From Desmodesmus armatus (Eukaryota > Chlorophyta > Chlorophyceae > Sphaeropleales > Scenedesmaceae), in the NCBI GenBank assembly GCA_007449985.2, contig VIIQ02000026.1:496001-560000 (forward strand): a stretch of 64,000 nucleotides of DNA. The letters run 5' to 3'. The notes beneath the pieces are model-generated. The model saw only the letters and a program-made list of their open reading frames with translations. It ran no database searches and had not been told where the DNA came from. Below are positions 1 through 13,500 of the stretch, piece after piece. Position numbers and translations under genes: made by a program. Positions within the stretch are counted from its first letter, which is position 1, and each line of letters opens with the position of its first letter.

Positions 1-163
1 GAAGTGTTGGTGGCAAACCATGAATTATGTACAGCGCGCGCTGCTGCCGCTGCCGGCCTCATTTCCTTCCGTACGATTGCTGCGCGTCGGCGCTTGCATG
101 AATGACACATGAGCGGGGTTGTGTGTATCTTTGTGTCTGCATCTTGTCCTGTCTGGCGTGCAG
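1..163 (+). other. Intron of the serine carboxypeptidase gene, cut by the window edge
   Basis: No exon was recognised here. The stretch ends in a GTGCAG acceptor at 158-163, immediately before the first visible carboxypeptidase exon, so it is read as the 3' part of an intron. The upstream exons (signal peptide and start) lie outside the window. Confidence 0.6.
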
Positions 164-3100
164 CTGTCGGCTTGTCCTACAGTACCCACCCTCGCGACTA
201 CAACACCAATGACACAGCCACGGCAGCAGACTCCCATGCCTTCCTGCGCGCCTTCTTCGCCCGCTACCCCCACCTGCAGCACAACGACTTCTACATCGCA
301 GGTGGGTGCCCGCAGCCGCTGCCTGACTGTGGTGAACCTATGTCGGCAGACCTCATGGCTCATGGGTGATGGACCTCGCATAGTCTTGCCGTTGAGCGTG
401 AGTCTTATAATCAGTTGGTGCAAGGTGATGCAAGAGACAAGCAGTGCACGCAAACACAGGTGGAAGCAGGGTTTGATCAAAGGCAGGGAGCTGCAGCCAT
501 GCATCATCATCTGCTCAAGGGCTGGTTGTGTGGTGTGCAGGCGAGAGCTATGCGGGCATCTACGTGCCAATGCTGACAAAGGAGGTTGTGAAGGGCAACA
601 AGCGGGGTGTGGAGCCACACATCCACATCAAGGTGCGGTAATGGATGCATACGGTACACATGTCACATTTCATATTTCACATCTCTGACTGTCAATGATT
701 GTATCAACTGTCATAAAGCTTAGTGTCTTTCACTCTGCTAGCACCGTTGAACCAAGACCACACATATAAGGTACAGGCAGGTGGCTTTGGAACTGGCAAA
801 TGTATGTGACAACACATCCGTAGCTTGTGTGAGTCTTGGTCAGGAGGCTGCAGAGGCTCCAGTCATTCAGCGCGTAGGGCATTGACTTGCTAGAGGTATC
901 CCGTGGGGTATTACGTGCCTTTCCTGCCGTCATGCCACGTGGGCTGTTTGCAAGCTGTTTGGCCGACATCAAGCCAGCTTTGTGGATCGTCATCAGCTGC
1001 GCAGTGGCGCCTAGGCATGTCACCCTTGCGGGCCATTTAGCAGGGTCGTTCCTTCACTTTGCACGGACCAAGCCCGCATGTCTGTCCTGGGGCTCTGACA
1101 CCAGCCGCCTTGTGCCTGCTGCCAATGCTGCAGGGTTACATGGTGGGCAATGGCTGCACAGATCTGGACTTTGACGGGAATGCACAGGTGCCCTTTGCTG
1201 TGGGCAAGTCCCTGATCAGCACCACCCTCTACAAGCGGGCAGAGGCAGCCTGTGACGGCAACTACTGGGACGTCAAGGACGGAAGCAGGTGGGGTGTATG
1301 TTACCTCGTGTGGTGGGGGCCAACCTGACATGCATGTGTGGCTTCGCTTGGCTTCTGGGTTGTATTTATATTTGCATCAGCATCCGCCTGCCAGGATCCT
1401 GCGCAGGATGCAACGTTAATCACGTGGCGCTGTATTGCAATACCTCAATGATGCTGGGAGCAAGCGCCTTCTGTCGTCGTCCCCATTCCGCTGCCTGTCG
1501 CCCTGTCTGCTGGTCCTGCCCCAGGTGTGAGCAGCTGTTGGGCCAGGTCTCAGCTGAGCTGAGCCACCTCAACATCTACAACGTCTTGGAGGACTGTCAC
1601 CACGACACATCAAAGCCTGCGGCGTTGAGGCAGCAGCAGGCTGAGCGGCTGCAGGCCCTGCGGCAGACACACAATGCCTGGCCCTGACGGGCGCTGTGCA
1701 GCACGGCCAGCGGGTGCACAACTGGGCAACACTGCTGGGACACAACCCTCCATGTACTGTCTCTATGTGAGTGCGGGGATGAGCCACGACCTACTCTTGT
1801 TGTGTGAGGTTTCCTGCGACTCTGTGCTGCCCATGCTTCCTCTTATATGCGTTTGCACAATGCTGCAGTCAGGCCAGCAGTTGCCTCTTCAGTGCTTATA
1901 GGTAATTATTGGGTATTAGGTAAAAATTAATAACCTCCCATATGACACAAGGACGTGTGTTGTCTGTGCTGTGTGCTGCCACAGTGAGGCTGAGATCTGG
2001 CTGAACGACCCTGAGGTCCGATCAGCCATCCATGCTGCCCCTCAGAGTGTGACGGGGCCCTGGCAGCTGTGCTCTGACCGCATCTTCTACACATCCAACG
2101 GAGGCAGCATGCTGCCCATCCACAGCTACCTGGTGCGGGAAGCAGGTGCGTATGACCCGAGGGAGTCACACAACAATACAGACCGTGTCACACAAGTACA
2201 GACGAGCTGTACAAGCTCTGCTGTGTTCTGGGAGCTGGATGTTGGAGCCTGGGTGTAGACACAGGGAGTGCATCCAGCCAATGCATCAATCACTCCACCA
2301 TCCAAGGATCTCCGCACTCCGAACTTTGGTATTTGGTTGTGTGACCCTTTTTGTGCTGCTTTTGGATGTCCTGACTTGGCTTGTTCACCTGCGTGTGTGG
2401 TGCTTGCAGGCCTGCGTGCCTTGATCTACAGCGGTGATCACGACCTCTGTGTGCCTCACACAGGCAGTGAGGCATGGACGTCCGCCATGCACCGCAAACC
2501 TGAGTGTGAGTCTGACAGTGAAGATGACAACGTGCTGGCAAAGTGTGACGGGATAGCCTCCCCTTGGCAGCCGTGGTACAACAGCGAGGTGCCCAAGCAG
2601 GTAAGGGCGGCAGATGTGCACTGCCAAGTTGGTGCACTGCCAAGTTGGTCAACTGCTACGCTCAACTCCACAACCATGTTGCCAACAGGCTAGCAATGCA
2701 CCAAAGCCTGCAACGCGATTGCTTATTTGAGCGCCATGGGGTTTCAATACGGTAAATATGGGCATCCAGCGCACATTTGTGCATGTCACATGGTACTGAC
2801 ATGCCGCCAGCTGGGCCCCGTTGTGTGAGTGGTACGGTGTGACCAGTCTTGGTGGTAGAACCCTTGCGGTTGGCAGCAGCCTCAACAGCTGCTGTGGTGC
2901 GATGCCACCAAGCTGTTCGAGTTTTTTTTCAAATGCTTTGTTGAAGCACAGCAAGTGCAACGTGTGGGTCTGTGTCGTGCTGTGCTATGCTGTGCTGTGC
3001 TGCTGCAGGTCGCAGGCTACGTCGTTGACTACGACAGTGGCTTGAGCTATGCCACTGTGAAGGGTGCTGGGCACATGGTGCCTGAAACCAACCCCAGGGA

Positions 3101-3200
3101 GGCTCTCGACATGTTCAGCCGCTTCATTGCAGGACATGCCCTTACTGACCGGCAGCTGGCTGAGAGTGTGAGCGCTCAGCAAAGCATTGCGACATTGTAA
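164..3200 (+). CDS. Serine carboxypeptidase, family S10, 3' part
   Basis: Exopeptidase that removes C-terminal residues; members usually act in vacuole, lysosome or outside the cell. Seven exons fit: 164-301, 541-632, 1134-1288, 1525-1766, 1985-2145, 2410-2600 and 3009-3200 (stop TAA). They show VGLSYST, the nucleophile motif GESYAGIY (start of exon 2), a VGNG block, WLNDPEVRSAIHA, the Asp motif SGDHDLCVPH and the His motif GAGHMVPETNP, so all three catalytic residues are present in S10 order. The protein is truncated at its N-terminus by the window edge; about 390 codons are visible. One anomaly: in exon 1525-1766 the frame runs into TGA at 1685-1687, and the family-like sequence (LTGAVQHGQRVHNW, then GHNPPCTV) resumes one frame over, with correct phase at the next junction. 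A missing C in the CCC run at 1682-1684 would repair it. The family call is firm; activity of this copy is uncertain. Confidence 0.9.
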
Positions 3201-4576
3201 GGCCTACTTTTGCTGACCAGGCCATCTTGCCAAGGCCTGCTGCCTGGCCTCAAGCATGCATCTGCATGCCTTGTGTGGCACTGGATAGGTGCCACAGCTT
3301 GCTGTATCATGTGTATCCCGTACCAGTAGGCTTGTCAAGAGAGGAGGAAGCGCCAGTTGAGTTGATGTTGTTGTTGCGACCTTGACGTACGCAACGTGCA
3401 TACGACTGCTGTACACTGCCCCTTGAGTTGTTTTGCCAGCTGTGGTTGCCTGGGCTTGTTGTTGCCGTTTGCTGTTGCAACCCCAGCTGGCAGTTCATCG
3501 TACAAGGACCACGTTTTTGAACCCCCTGCAGGTATTGTCTGGGCACTGTCCTGCCTTACGCCTGTGCCTGCCTGTCACATGTGAGTCGCATGTTGAGTGT
3601 GTATTTTGAGTGTGTGTATCGTGGCTGTTGGTTGGCAGCGGAGCAAGCTGCTGCCTGTTGTACCATTATCAAGCAAGGCGTGCACCACCACCCCTGACTG
3701 GGCTTTACTTTGGAAGGCGGGGCAGAGGGTGGGACCGCGGGCCCGGGGGGGGGGGGGGGGACCAGTGCCGATGTAGTGGAGGCCCCTCGGGGCTCCAATC
3801 TTGTGTGGTTGTATGCTCCCAATGGTCTTTACTTATCAGACATGTAACTTTTCCAGGATTGTCTGCGTGTGCTCTGAAGGAGCTGCTGTGGTGGTATTGG
3901 GGCCCACCACCAACACACGCCAGATCACCGAGCCTGCAGTTGGCATGCACCTGCTTGTTGTCCCCAGATCGCTCTTACTCTGATGGACACATGTGTCGTC
4001 AGCCATGGTGATGTGTCGTCAGCCATGGTGATGTGGCTGACGACAGCAGTGAGTGGCAGGGGGGGGGGGGGGAGCGGGAGTGGTGCTCGGCCTTACTGAC
4101 CACCTCCTTGAATCTGCCAGTTTAAAGGGCCGTTGTTGAGCTTGTGGAGGCAGCCATTCTTGGCTAAGAGGTAACGGTGAGTACATCGATGCTTTACTGC
4201 ACTTTTCGCGAGGTTCTAGCGGGGTCACAGTGTGATGAGGTAGGTCAAAATGTTGGTTGAGTTTAATTTGCTATGGCATGGGTTGGTTGTGCCTGATACA
4301 TCCTCTACAATCCGTCGTGATTCTGTGATCCCTCGTCTTGTCACGAACGCCTCGGCCCTGCGCTACGTTGTTGTCAGGAACGTTTTGTTTGCACCGTAGC
4401 CAGCCTGATCGGTGCTGTGACAGGCTCGTATTCATCAGCAGTAGTAAAGGCCCTCCATCTTGCAAGGAAGTCCACAGGACGTCCAACTGGGTGGATGCGA
4501 AGGAGCTGTGTGTGCAAGGAACGAGATGATCATAGCCAGGATGTACTGATACAGTGCAGGACAGCAGTCTGACTGA
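3201..4576. other. Intergenic region with two long G runs and a 20-bp tandem repeat
   Basis: This lies between the carboxypeptidase stop and the kinase start. No coding exon was recognised. It contains a 16-G run (3745-3760), a 14-G run (4059-4072) and a 20-bp direct repeat at 3991-4035. It should hold the 3'UTR of the first gene and the promoter of the kinase; no TATA box or other element could be assigned with confidence. Confidence 0.55.
3991..4035. repeat. 20-bp direct tandem repeat, about 2.2 copies
   Basis: The unit ATGTGTCGTCAGCCATGGTG occurs at 3991-4010 and again, identical, at 4011-4030, followed by a partial third copy. It sits beside a long G run in the presumed kinase promoter region. 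Confidence 0.9.
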
Positions 4577-7500
4577 ATGGAGAAGACTTTGTTGGTGCTG
4601 TTGCCAGCCTTGCTGGTTTACATCAGCTGCACACATGCGCTGCCAACTTGCCCCTTCAATGGGCCAAATATACAGACACAGGTGAGGACTTGCGCTTCCA
4701 CTTGCAAGGGCAAGGGTGCAGGCCCTGAGGAGGGTTGAACAGCAGCCAACAAAACATTGGCTGTCTGCATGGGTTGAGATGAATCTCCTGCTGGGGGAAC
4801 TTGGTACTCTGTAAGCCTCTCACCACTTTTTTTGTGTCAAGTTCTAATCACTTCCGTCTGTATCCACTACTTCACATGCCTTGGCAGAACGCGTACCAAA
4901 GGGAGTACACAGCAGACTGCAGATGGCAGCAGCAGCCAGGGGTTGCTGGTGCAGTCCAGCTGGAGGCTGGCCCCAGGGTCCGCCGCCCTCACCTACTGGT
5001 GGACAGCATCGGAGCTACCCCTCCCACAGAGGTCGTGCCAGGTGTGTAGAGACGCCACATCCAGCACCATCCCTGTCACCATTACTGTAACATGGGCTGG
5101 GCAAGCAGCATCTGGCACGCAGTCACGGCACTTCACCTGGTGCTGGCCGTCAGCAGCGTCATTCTTGTCAGGAGTGCTGCTGCGGTGTGCTCTGGTCACA
5201 CCCTATTACTTTGACGGCGTTTTCGTTTTTGTGGCAGGAGCGAATCCTCAAGGCTTGGGCTGTGCTGGGTGTGCTGCACTGGCAACACCGAGCTTTACAT
5301 GCTCATACCACCACTTACGCTTCCACGACAAGCTGGTACAGGGTGCGACCACACAGCATCGTCGCCATGCCGAAATTCCCACAGCTTCTACGTTCCAATC
5401 ATGCGCCGTGCTGTGCCGTGCCGTGCTGTGCTGTGCTGTGGTGTGAATGTGCTGCTTGCAGGCTTCTCCCTCAAAGTCAAGCTGCTCATTCTGGAGAATA
5501 TGGGGCTCAGCCCTCCCCCAGAGCAGGGCGGCCTGCCAGCCCTGCTGCCTGTGGGCATGTTCAGCAAAGCCCCCAGCAAGCTGCAGCTAATTGACGTGCG
5601 CCTGGTGGTGTCACAACAGGACTTTGCAGCCTACATGACCTTCTTTTCGCAGCGGCTGGATGCAACACGCCTGACAGCAGAGGGCGGCAGCATCACGATG
5701 CATACGGTGCGCCTGGCAGGGCTGTGGGGTTGCAGGGCTTTAGTTTGGGTGACCTCTGTCAGCAGCTGGTGTGTGTGCTGTGTGCACATCGTGCTGCGTG
5801 CCTGGGGCACGCGAGAGCTGCATTGGGCAGTACAGCAAACTGAGGTTGGTCCGGCGTCTTTTCACCCTGCAGTTTTCTTAAAAGGCCACACTGCAAATCT
5901 TCTCTGAATGGTGGCACATCAAGCTGCTTAGCTGCCGTCCTGGTCTGCAGTTGAGTCACCTGCGCCGGGGGCAAAGCAGCGGGTGATGTTACCAACTCCT
6001 GAAGGTTTGGTGGCGCGAGAGCGTCATCGGCGTTTGGCAAGCTGTGTGTGCATGTCGCTCAGGCTCGCCAGCTTGCGCCTGTTTTCTCCGGCACGTCGCG
6101 GCTTGTAAGATCTCACCGCTCTGCTGGTGGCCTCGTTGTCCTGCAGGACGGCAAGAGTTTCCTGCACATCCCCTCTTGGTCGAACAACAACACGGAGCTC
6201 CTGGCAGTTACCCTGGCAGCCGGGCCCTGCCAAGCTGCTGCAGCAGCACGCAGAAGCACCATGCAGGACCCTTATGACTGGGAGCCGTCGCCCGGCTGCA
6301 ACCTGCTGGCAGCCGACAACGCCACTCTGGTCCCTATCCTGCTTGCCAATGCATCGGTGCCCACTTCGGAGCCACTGCTGATCAGGGTCACGACCAACGT
6401 GACCCTAGGGCATAACATCAAGCGGTCGGTGCCCATACGCCGCCCCGTGATATTGCTGGGCATGGCGTCTTCGTTGACGTCGGTGGATCTGGAGATGGTT
6501 GTGAACCAGCTGAACGTGACGCCGCCGGCAGGAACCCTCGTGTGGCAGGGGCTGGTGCTTGAGAACCTTGCGCCAGGTGGGTTGGGCCTGATGAGTTGTG
6601 TCCTGCAGGATCTTGCATGCAGGATGAAAGCCTGCAGGATGTTGCATGCACAGCAAGGAGGCAGCCACTTGGGTGTCCGAGTCTGTTTAAGTGATCGTTG
6701 TCAGACAAGTTGGTCGTACGTAGCAGCTGCACCTGTCAGACATGGAGTCCAGCAGTGCAGGTTGCCTTCATTGTTGCTGGCCTTTGAGGTTTGAAGGCAC
6801 ACGCCTTTAGTTAGGCATGCTATCGTTGCGCGCAGCACGTGCATGGCGCTCACTGTCCTGAGGGAAATTCCTGCCTTGCGCTGTGGTGTGCCAAGTGCAG
6901 GTGACACTCTGTCCAGTTTGGTTGCGCCTCCCTACAGCACCACCACAAGCACAAACATGTGGCCGATCTACTGCAACAGGTGACACAGCCTGTTTTGGCT
7001 AATAAGCAACCCTGTAGTCTTCAGTTTGCTTCAGAGTTTTGTATTACTGGGGCAGCTGATGCAGCAATGAGGGCGACAGCTCAACCTGACGCATTGCCTC
7101 CCGCTGCAGCCGCTCTAGCCGCAGCAGCGAGCGGGACAACAATTGCTAGCTACGGGTTCAGTGCCGTTTGTGCATCAGGTTCTCTGGTTGGCGTCCACCG
7201 CGCGGTCTGAGCTCAGGCTGCTTCCCGCCTGTCCAACCGTGCACAATGCTGTTGCAGGTCTGCTGCACTATGTGTCCGTATGAACAACGTCACCATGACC
7301 ATCCCCGCTGCACGCGAGGTGAGGCACTCTGCTGTGCTGCTGTGCGCGTCAGCATGTGTTTCCTTTACAGCTTGTTTGCTGGCAGTACTGCTGCTACCTG
7401 CTGTCCCTTTTGCTGTGCTGCCATCCCCCCCCCCAAAACCCCTCCTGCTTCTACCACCCACACAACATGCTATGTGCACGGCCTGCCTAGCGTGCACGTT

Positions 7501-10500
7501 CACTCTCAGTGTCGACATCATGTGGCATCGATTGATATCCGCCTTTGCAGGTGAACTACCACATCTTCATGTACACCATGTACAACAGCCCTGCGCCCTC
7601 GCTCAGGCAGCTAGCGGCGTTCATGCGGACCGACCTTGGCTTCAAGCACCTTGAGGTGAGCTGGTCGAGACTCAGCTGTGGTTTGTTTTGGGTTTTTTTG
7701 GGTTTTATATTTGAGTTTTTTGTTTGTGGTTATGTTGTTCGCATGCGGCAGAGTCGTTAGCGCAGCTGCTGTGGCAACTGTGCTGTGCGCTGTCAGGTTA
7801 TGATCAGAACAGCCTTCTATCTACAGCACAGTCAAGATTAGCGGAAGCAGCTGCAGCATTGAACCAGTGCAACGGAGACAAAGGGCAGTGAGGTTGCCGT
7901 GTTGCTGGTTGTCCCCGTGTGGTGTCGCTTGCCTGCAGTTTGCTCCTGGGCCAGGCAATGACACAATGACAATCAAGCGCCTGCTGTCGAGGTCCTGGCA
8001 GTTTAAGAATGTCGTGACCACAACACAGACTTTTGTGGCACCCAAGTTGCAGCCACCGCCTCGGCCCTTTGTGCTGGCAAAGGGAGGTCCTGCTCCCCTG
8101 GTCACCGCCGTCGACGATTGCCCGTCCTTCAATGTGAGTGGAGAAGTGTGGTGATGTAGATGAGCGCTGGTATGATCCCTGTTGCAGAGCTTGCCATCCT
8201 CCGCTGTCAAATAATTGCTTGCTGTTGTTTGGGGTGAAGGGGAGGCTGCCACACGTGCATGCTTTCACCTCTGTGTCGTTCTTTCCACACTGGATGAACT
8301 GCGTAGACCAAAAAGGTAGACACACACGCCAGGCATGTTTGCGTCACGCCAGCACCTGATGCTGCCAATCTGCAGGCAAGGGTCAATCTGCAGGCTCATC
8401 GTACCACTGGCATCTTTTTGGACGTTTGCAAGACCTGCCGCCCATGCATATGGCCTGTTGTGACATGGTGATGATTGATCGACCACAAAACAGCTTTCTG
8501 ACTGCACGGCGCTGATTACCCTGTGTCGCAGGCGGCGATGAATTACAACAGCTCCCGTGTATTCGTCTGGCGCTTGCTGCGCAATGTCAGCATCGGAGAG
8601 AGCGGCCGGCGCACCTGTAACTTTGCCTCTAGTACTGTGGCAGCGCCCACACACCTTTTCGGCCAGAGGCTTGCTGACCCCTTACAACACTCGGCCAGTC
8701 AAGACAGCGCAGCTGACTCCCCGACTGGACTTTCCACGGCTTCAGCAGTAACGTCTACAACAGACCCGCCAGGGGATGGGTTGTATGCCGTCAACTTTGG
8801 GTATGCCTGGTGTGCTGGCTGGCTTGTTTCTGCAGCAGAAAGGATTGCGCACATGTAGTGTATTGGAAGAGAAATGTATCAGACTTGACTGCATTGCAGC
8901 TGCTGTGTGCCTGGTGAAGGCAAGCTGGCAGAGCTGGGCTTATGGGTGCACTTCTCAAGACATGCATACAGTGGGATTTTTGTTTTGTAAAGGCACACAG
9001 TGGGGTGGGGTTGGCTACTTGGCTATGGATGCGCACAGTGGGGTGGAATTTTTACTCAACCATACAATACACATGCATACACTTGAGTTTGATGTCTACC
9101 TGCCCGTGTTTCTGCTGCTCCCCTATGCAGTTACGTGCCCACAATATTCGAGCTCCCAGAAGACTCGCAGGACAAGCACATGCAGCTGCAGAATGTCACG
9201 CTGTTGGGGCTGCCGCAGCTGCAGGAGGCCGAGGGAGGCATGTTGCGGCAGCCAGGCCGGCTGCTGCGCCAGCTAGGGTCCACCGTGACGCCTCCTGGCA
9301 TATGGACGTGCTTGCTGTGGCCTTGGCGCAGGTAATGGTCACTGTGGGAAGCTGCAGGATGTGGGGGTGGGGTACCGGGGCGGTCAATTGTTGACACACA
9401 TGTGCTGGCAACGATTGTTACGTGTGTGTCTGTCACCTTGTCTTCTGGTTGTTTGCTAGTGGCACCGTGCTGGTGCACAAGCTTGACACGATGCACGTAC
9501 ATGCCGAAGGGCACTTGCTCGGGCCAATGCAGATATCACCACGCGCGTGCGCAGGTTGCTAGCCTGCAGTTCTGTAGGTTGCTGCTGTTGTAGGAGCTGC
9601 TGGGTGCTGCCGGCTGCTGCAGCAGTGCTGGAAGTGCTGCTGTTGCTGGGGCAGCCAGGCACAACAACAAGCTTCCAGCGCTCGTTGCTATACACCTGTG
9701 GCCAGCCACGCAGCTGCTGCTGCTGCCTTGCTGTCTGTTGATGTGTGCTTTGGTGCTGAAGATGTTGGTGTATGCCTTGTTGGGTTGCTGATGTCTGGCA
9801 ATGTGCTTGCTTTTGTGCTGACCTTCCTGCTGCAGGGCGTCTTCAGGCAGCCCGCTGTTTGTGGCCGACTCACAGCTCGTCCTGCCAGAGCCAGAGTGGT
9901 CTCTCCTGGCACATGCTGCACGTAATGATGACTTTTTTGTCATACAGCTGCAAGGTGCGGCTGTCTGTGAGGGGACAGCATGTGCATCTGGCAGCTCTGT
10001 ACAGCCGCCTGCCCTCAAATCCAGCTTTGTGCTGGGCTGTGCAATGCTGGCTGGGCTGGACAGTGCTAGGCCCGTCCTGCGTCTGTTTGTCGCCTGCTGT
10101 GCTGCGCTGTGCTGCCTGCACTGCTGAGCTTGTGTCAACCAGTAAGCTCCAGGGCCAGGCAACAGACATGCAGTTTAATGCTTTGTTTGGAGCCCCAGAA
10201 GCAGCATGCGCCTGTTAACAGCTCGATAACAGAGCAGCAACATAACAGAGCAGCAATGTCACGACTTGCTGGGTTTGTCTGCATTGGCGCACGCCCTGTT
10301 CGCTGCCACCATTCCAGGGGTGGTGCCTCTGAAAGACATATTTCAAATAGCCGGCCAATGCTGAGTCCAGAATCTGCTAATGGGTGCCTGATGCGTTCTC
10401 AACATGCTTATGGTACATCTTCATATGTTGTTGCCTGCAGGTCCTGTCGGCCTTACCTTCACAGGAGTGAGCTTGCTGGAGGGACGGCAGGTGATCCGCG

Positions 10501-13500
10501 TGGGCTTCCTGCAAGGCCCTGGCATCAGCGGCAGTAACCTGTGGCTGCTACCCGACACCACCCCAGTGTCAGCTATCCCAAGCTACTACTGGCCTGCCAG
10601 CCTGGCAGCAGCCGCCATGCAGCTCAACCGCAGCGCTACTGCCTGGGAGCGCGAGCAGCAGCGCAGCAGCGGTCTGTCGCCGGCCGCGCAAGCGGCGATC
10701 GGTGTCAGCTTGGGTGTGGGCGGTGTGCTGGCAGCAGCACTGGTGGCTCTTATGCTGGTGCACCGCCGGCACAAACGGGCTGCGGTGCAGCTCCGGTTGC
10801 TGCCTAAGACCCACAGCTCTGCCGAAAGTTATGAGCCAGGCGGGGCGTCCCCGGACAGCAGCAGCGGACCCAGGCTGAATGCTGAGGGCAAGACCTCTCC
10901 AGCTGGCCTGGGATTGCTTATGCGGCACGATATCTCACCCCAAGCAGATGTGTCACGGTCGCGACGCTCGCGCGAGCGAGCAGCAACCAACCCCAGCAGC
11001 AACGGTGATACAGGCAGGAGTGGTGCCGATGCTGCGGTTGCGGGGGAGAGACAGGCAGGTTCTCAGGGCAGCACCTCGACAACCAGCTCTTTAGCAGCAG
11101 CGGCAAGCGATTCCCGCTCTGCAGGCGGCAACACCTGCCAGGATGCAGCAGTCAGTGGGAAGTCAGCATCTGGAGGCTCCCAGATGGAGCTCAGTATTGC
11201 CCAAGGCATGGAGCGATGGAGCGCAGCAGTGTCGGCAGCAACCATGCAGCTCATGCAGCGTCGCCTGCAGTCAAACAGCCTGTCAGCCATGTACCCTGGC
11301 GGCGACGGCAGCAGCAGGAGCAGCAGCAGAGTCGGCAGCAGTCGGCTTCCGTCCACTGCATCCCTGGGGGTGTCAGGACTCGCACCTGGCCGGCTGGCGG
11401 CTGCTACTGCAGCCGCAGGTGAAGCCAGCAGCAGTGCGGCAGTGCCAGGCCAGGTGTTGCCGGCGGGTGGGGATGGCGCCACTGCACTGCAGCAGGTGAT
11501 CGGGGCTGGGTCCTTTGCCACTGTGTACCTTGGGACGTGGCGGGGCAAGCAGGTGGCAGTGAAGGTCATGCACCTGCCTGCTGATGCTATGGCGGAGGAG
11601 CAGCCGGACGGGGAGGATGCAGATGGTTTGGAGGAGGCGGGAGACGGCAGCAGCGAGACGCGGCAGCAGCGGCGCGGGCGGCTGCGATGGCAGCGGCAGC
11701 AGAACAGCCCGCCACAGATGGCAATCATGGAGGCTGTCGTCAGCAGCGCTATGTGCCACCCCAATGTAGGTGTCGGCGTTTGCTGAGGTTGCACTGCAGG
11801 CATGTGCTGAGGCAGCTGTGCATGTGGCATGATTGACGTGATGTCAGCCACTCTTGCGGCCATGTGATATGCATGATGATTCATAGCGTCTCCAGCAACT
11901 GTACAGGCCTGTTCTACGACGGTACACGCAAGCATGTAGTGTCCTCTAATGTGTCGCATGCATGTGTGTTTGGAGTCGTCCCTGTCGTCTCTCCTTGCCA
12001 CAGCCCTGCATCATGTGCAGTGCAGACTTTTTCTTGCAGGACTTCCCATACTTGTTTTGCTGCATGTGCTGCAGGTGGTGCAAGTATACACCTACATGCT
12101 CATGCCCTTGATGGCCCGCAGTGTGCAGCAGCAGCGGCAGTCGCACCCCAGCGAGCCAGGGCTAGCAGGGCAGGGCCTGCATGCTGCTGAACTAGCAACA
12201 GGGATGATGGACAGCAGCAATCACACAGAAAACCAGGGCTTGGTGTCAGGTTGGGTCCTGCACCTGGTCATGGAGCTCTGCGAGCAGGTATGTGTGACTG
12301 GAGCTGTGGTTCCACGCCTGCAGCTCACCCGTGTTAGTGTTGTGGGGAGTGTCGGTCAGGGGCATATGTGTACTGCAGACGACAGCACGGCGCGTGAAAT
12401 TGGTAGTTTGGTTGGCATCAGGGTGTGTTCTTGGAGTACCACATGCCACTACACTATATTGTAAATGCAAGCATGCCAGTATGCCTCTGGTCATGGAGCT
12501 CCGCGAGCAGGTATGTGTATTGGAGAGGACTGTCGGGTGACTGTTTTGGTATGGTTGGTGTGAGAGATAAGTCTGGGAGTGCAGGTGGCCAAATATGCCA
12601 GGGTGTGTGGTTGTTTGCTTCCAGCATGCTGCAAGTGTGTGGTTGGCCTGGTCTTGTGGTCAAACATGCCATGTGGTCTGGCCAACCACACACTTGCAGC
12701 ATGCAGGAAGCAAACAACACACACCTTGCCATGTTTGGCCACCTGCACTCGGTGTGTGCTCTGGGTGGGGCTGCCTGGTACAGTCCTTAAAAAGTTGTGC
12801 TGACCTTGATGTGTGCATATGAAGGGTTGTTGCTGGCATGTGTGTCACCAGAGGCAGTGCATTTGAGCGTCCCCTAGCGCGTCCTACAAGGACACCTGAA
12901 CATTGACGTTGACATGCTTGTGTAATGGGTTTTGGGCACTGCAGGGTACACTGCGTGAGGCAATGTGGTTTCACTAGTCAAGCCTACAAGGGCAGTCAAT
13001 AAGGATATTGTCACAATTGGTTGGTGTGTGCTGTGCACTGCAGGGTACACTGCGTGAAGCGTTGGACCGCCGGCGCCTGCCCCGTGTGGGCAGCAGCACG
13101 TTCCTGCAGCCGGCGGTGGTGTTGTCCCTGGCGCACGACATTGCAGCAGCACTGCTGCACCTCCACAGCGAGGGCATTGTGTGAGTGTTGATCCGAGGGG
13201 GGAATAGGGTTGGGGTGGGCTATGGGGTGAGGGTGCTGCGACGCTATCGTGGGTGGGCACAAGGACTGTGCGCGAAGTCCTCACGGGTGATTGTAAGTGG
13301 CTTAGCCGGCGGTTGAACAGCAGACTCGGCAGTGCACAGTCATGTGTAGATCACTGACAGGTGTGCATGGGGCTGAGTTTGAGCCAAATCGATACCAGCA
13401 TGTTGACGGTAAGGAGATTTTGTTGTGTATGTGTTGCTTTTGGAACACCCAGGCACGGTGACGTCAAGGCCAGCTCAACAGCAGTGCCAAGCATGTAGAG

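Noticed and set aside
12487..12510. Treating the donor copy as a real alternative exon
   Set aside because: The duplicated 24 bases have no acceptor immediately upstream and encode only eight residues. They are better described as a duplication.
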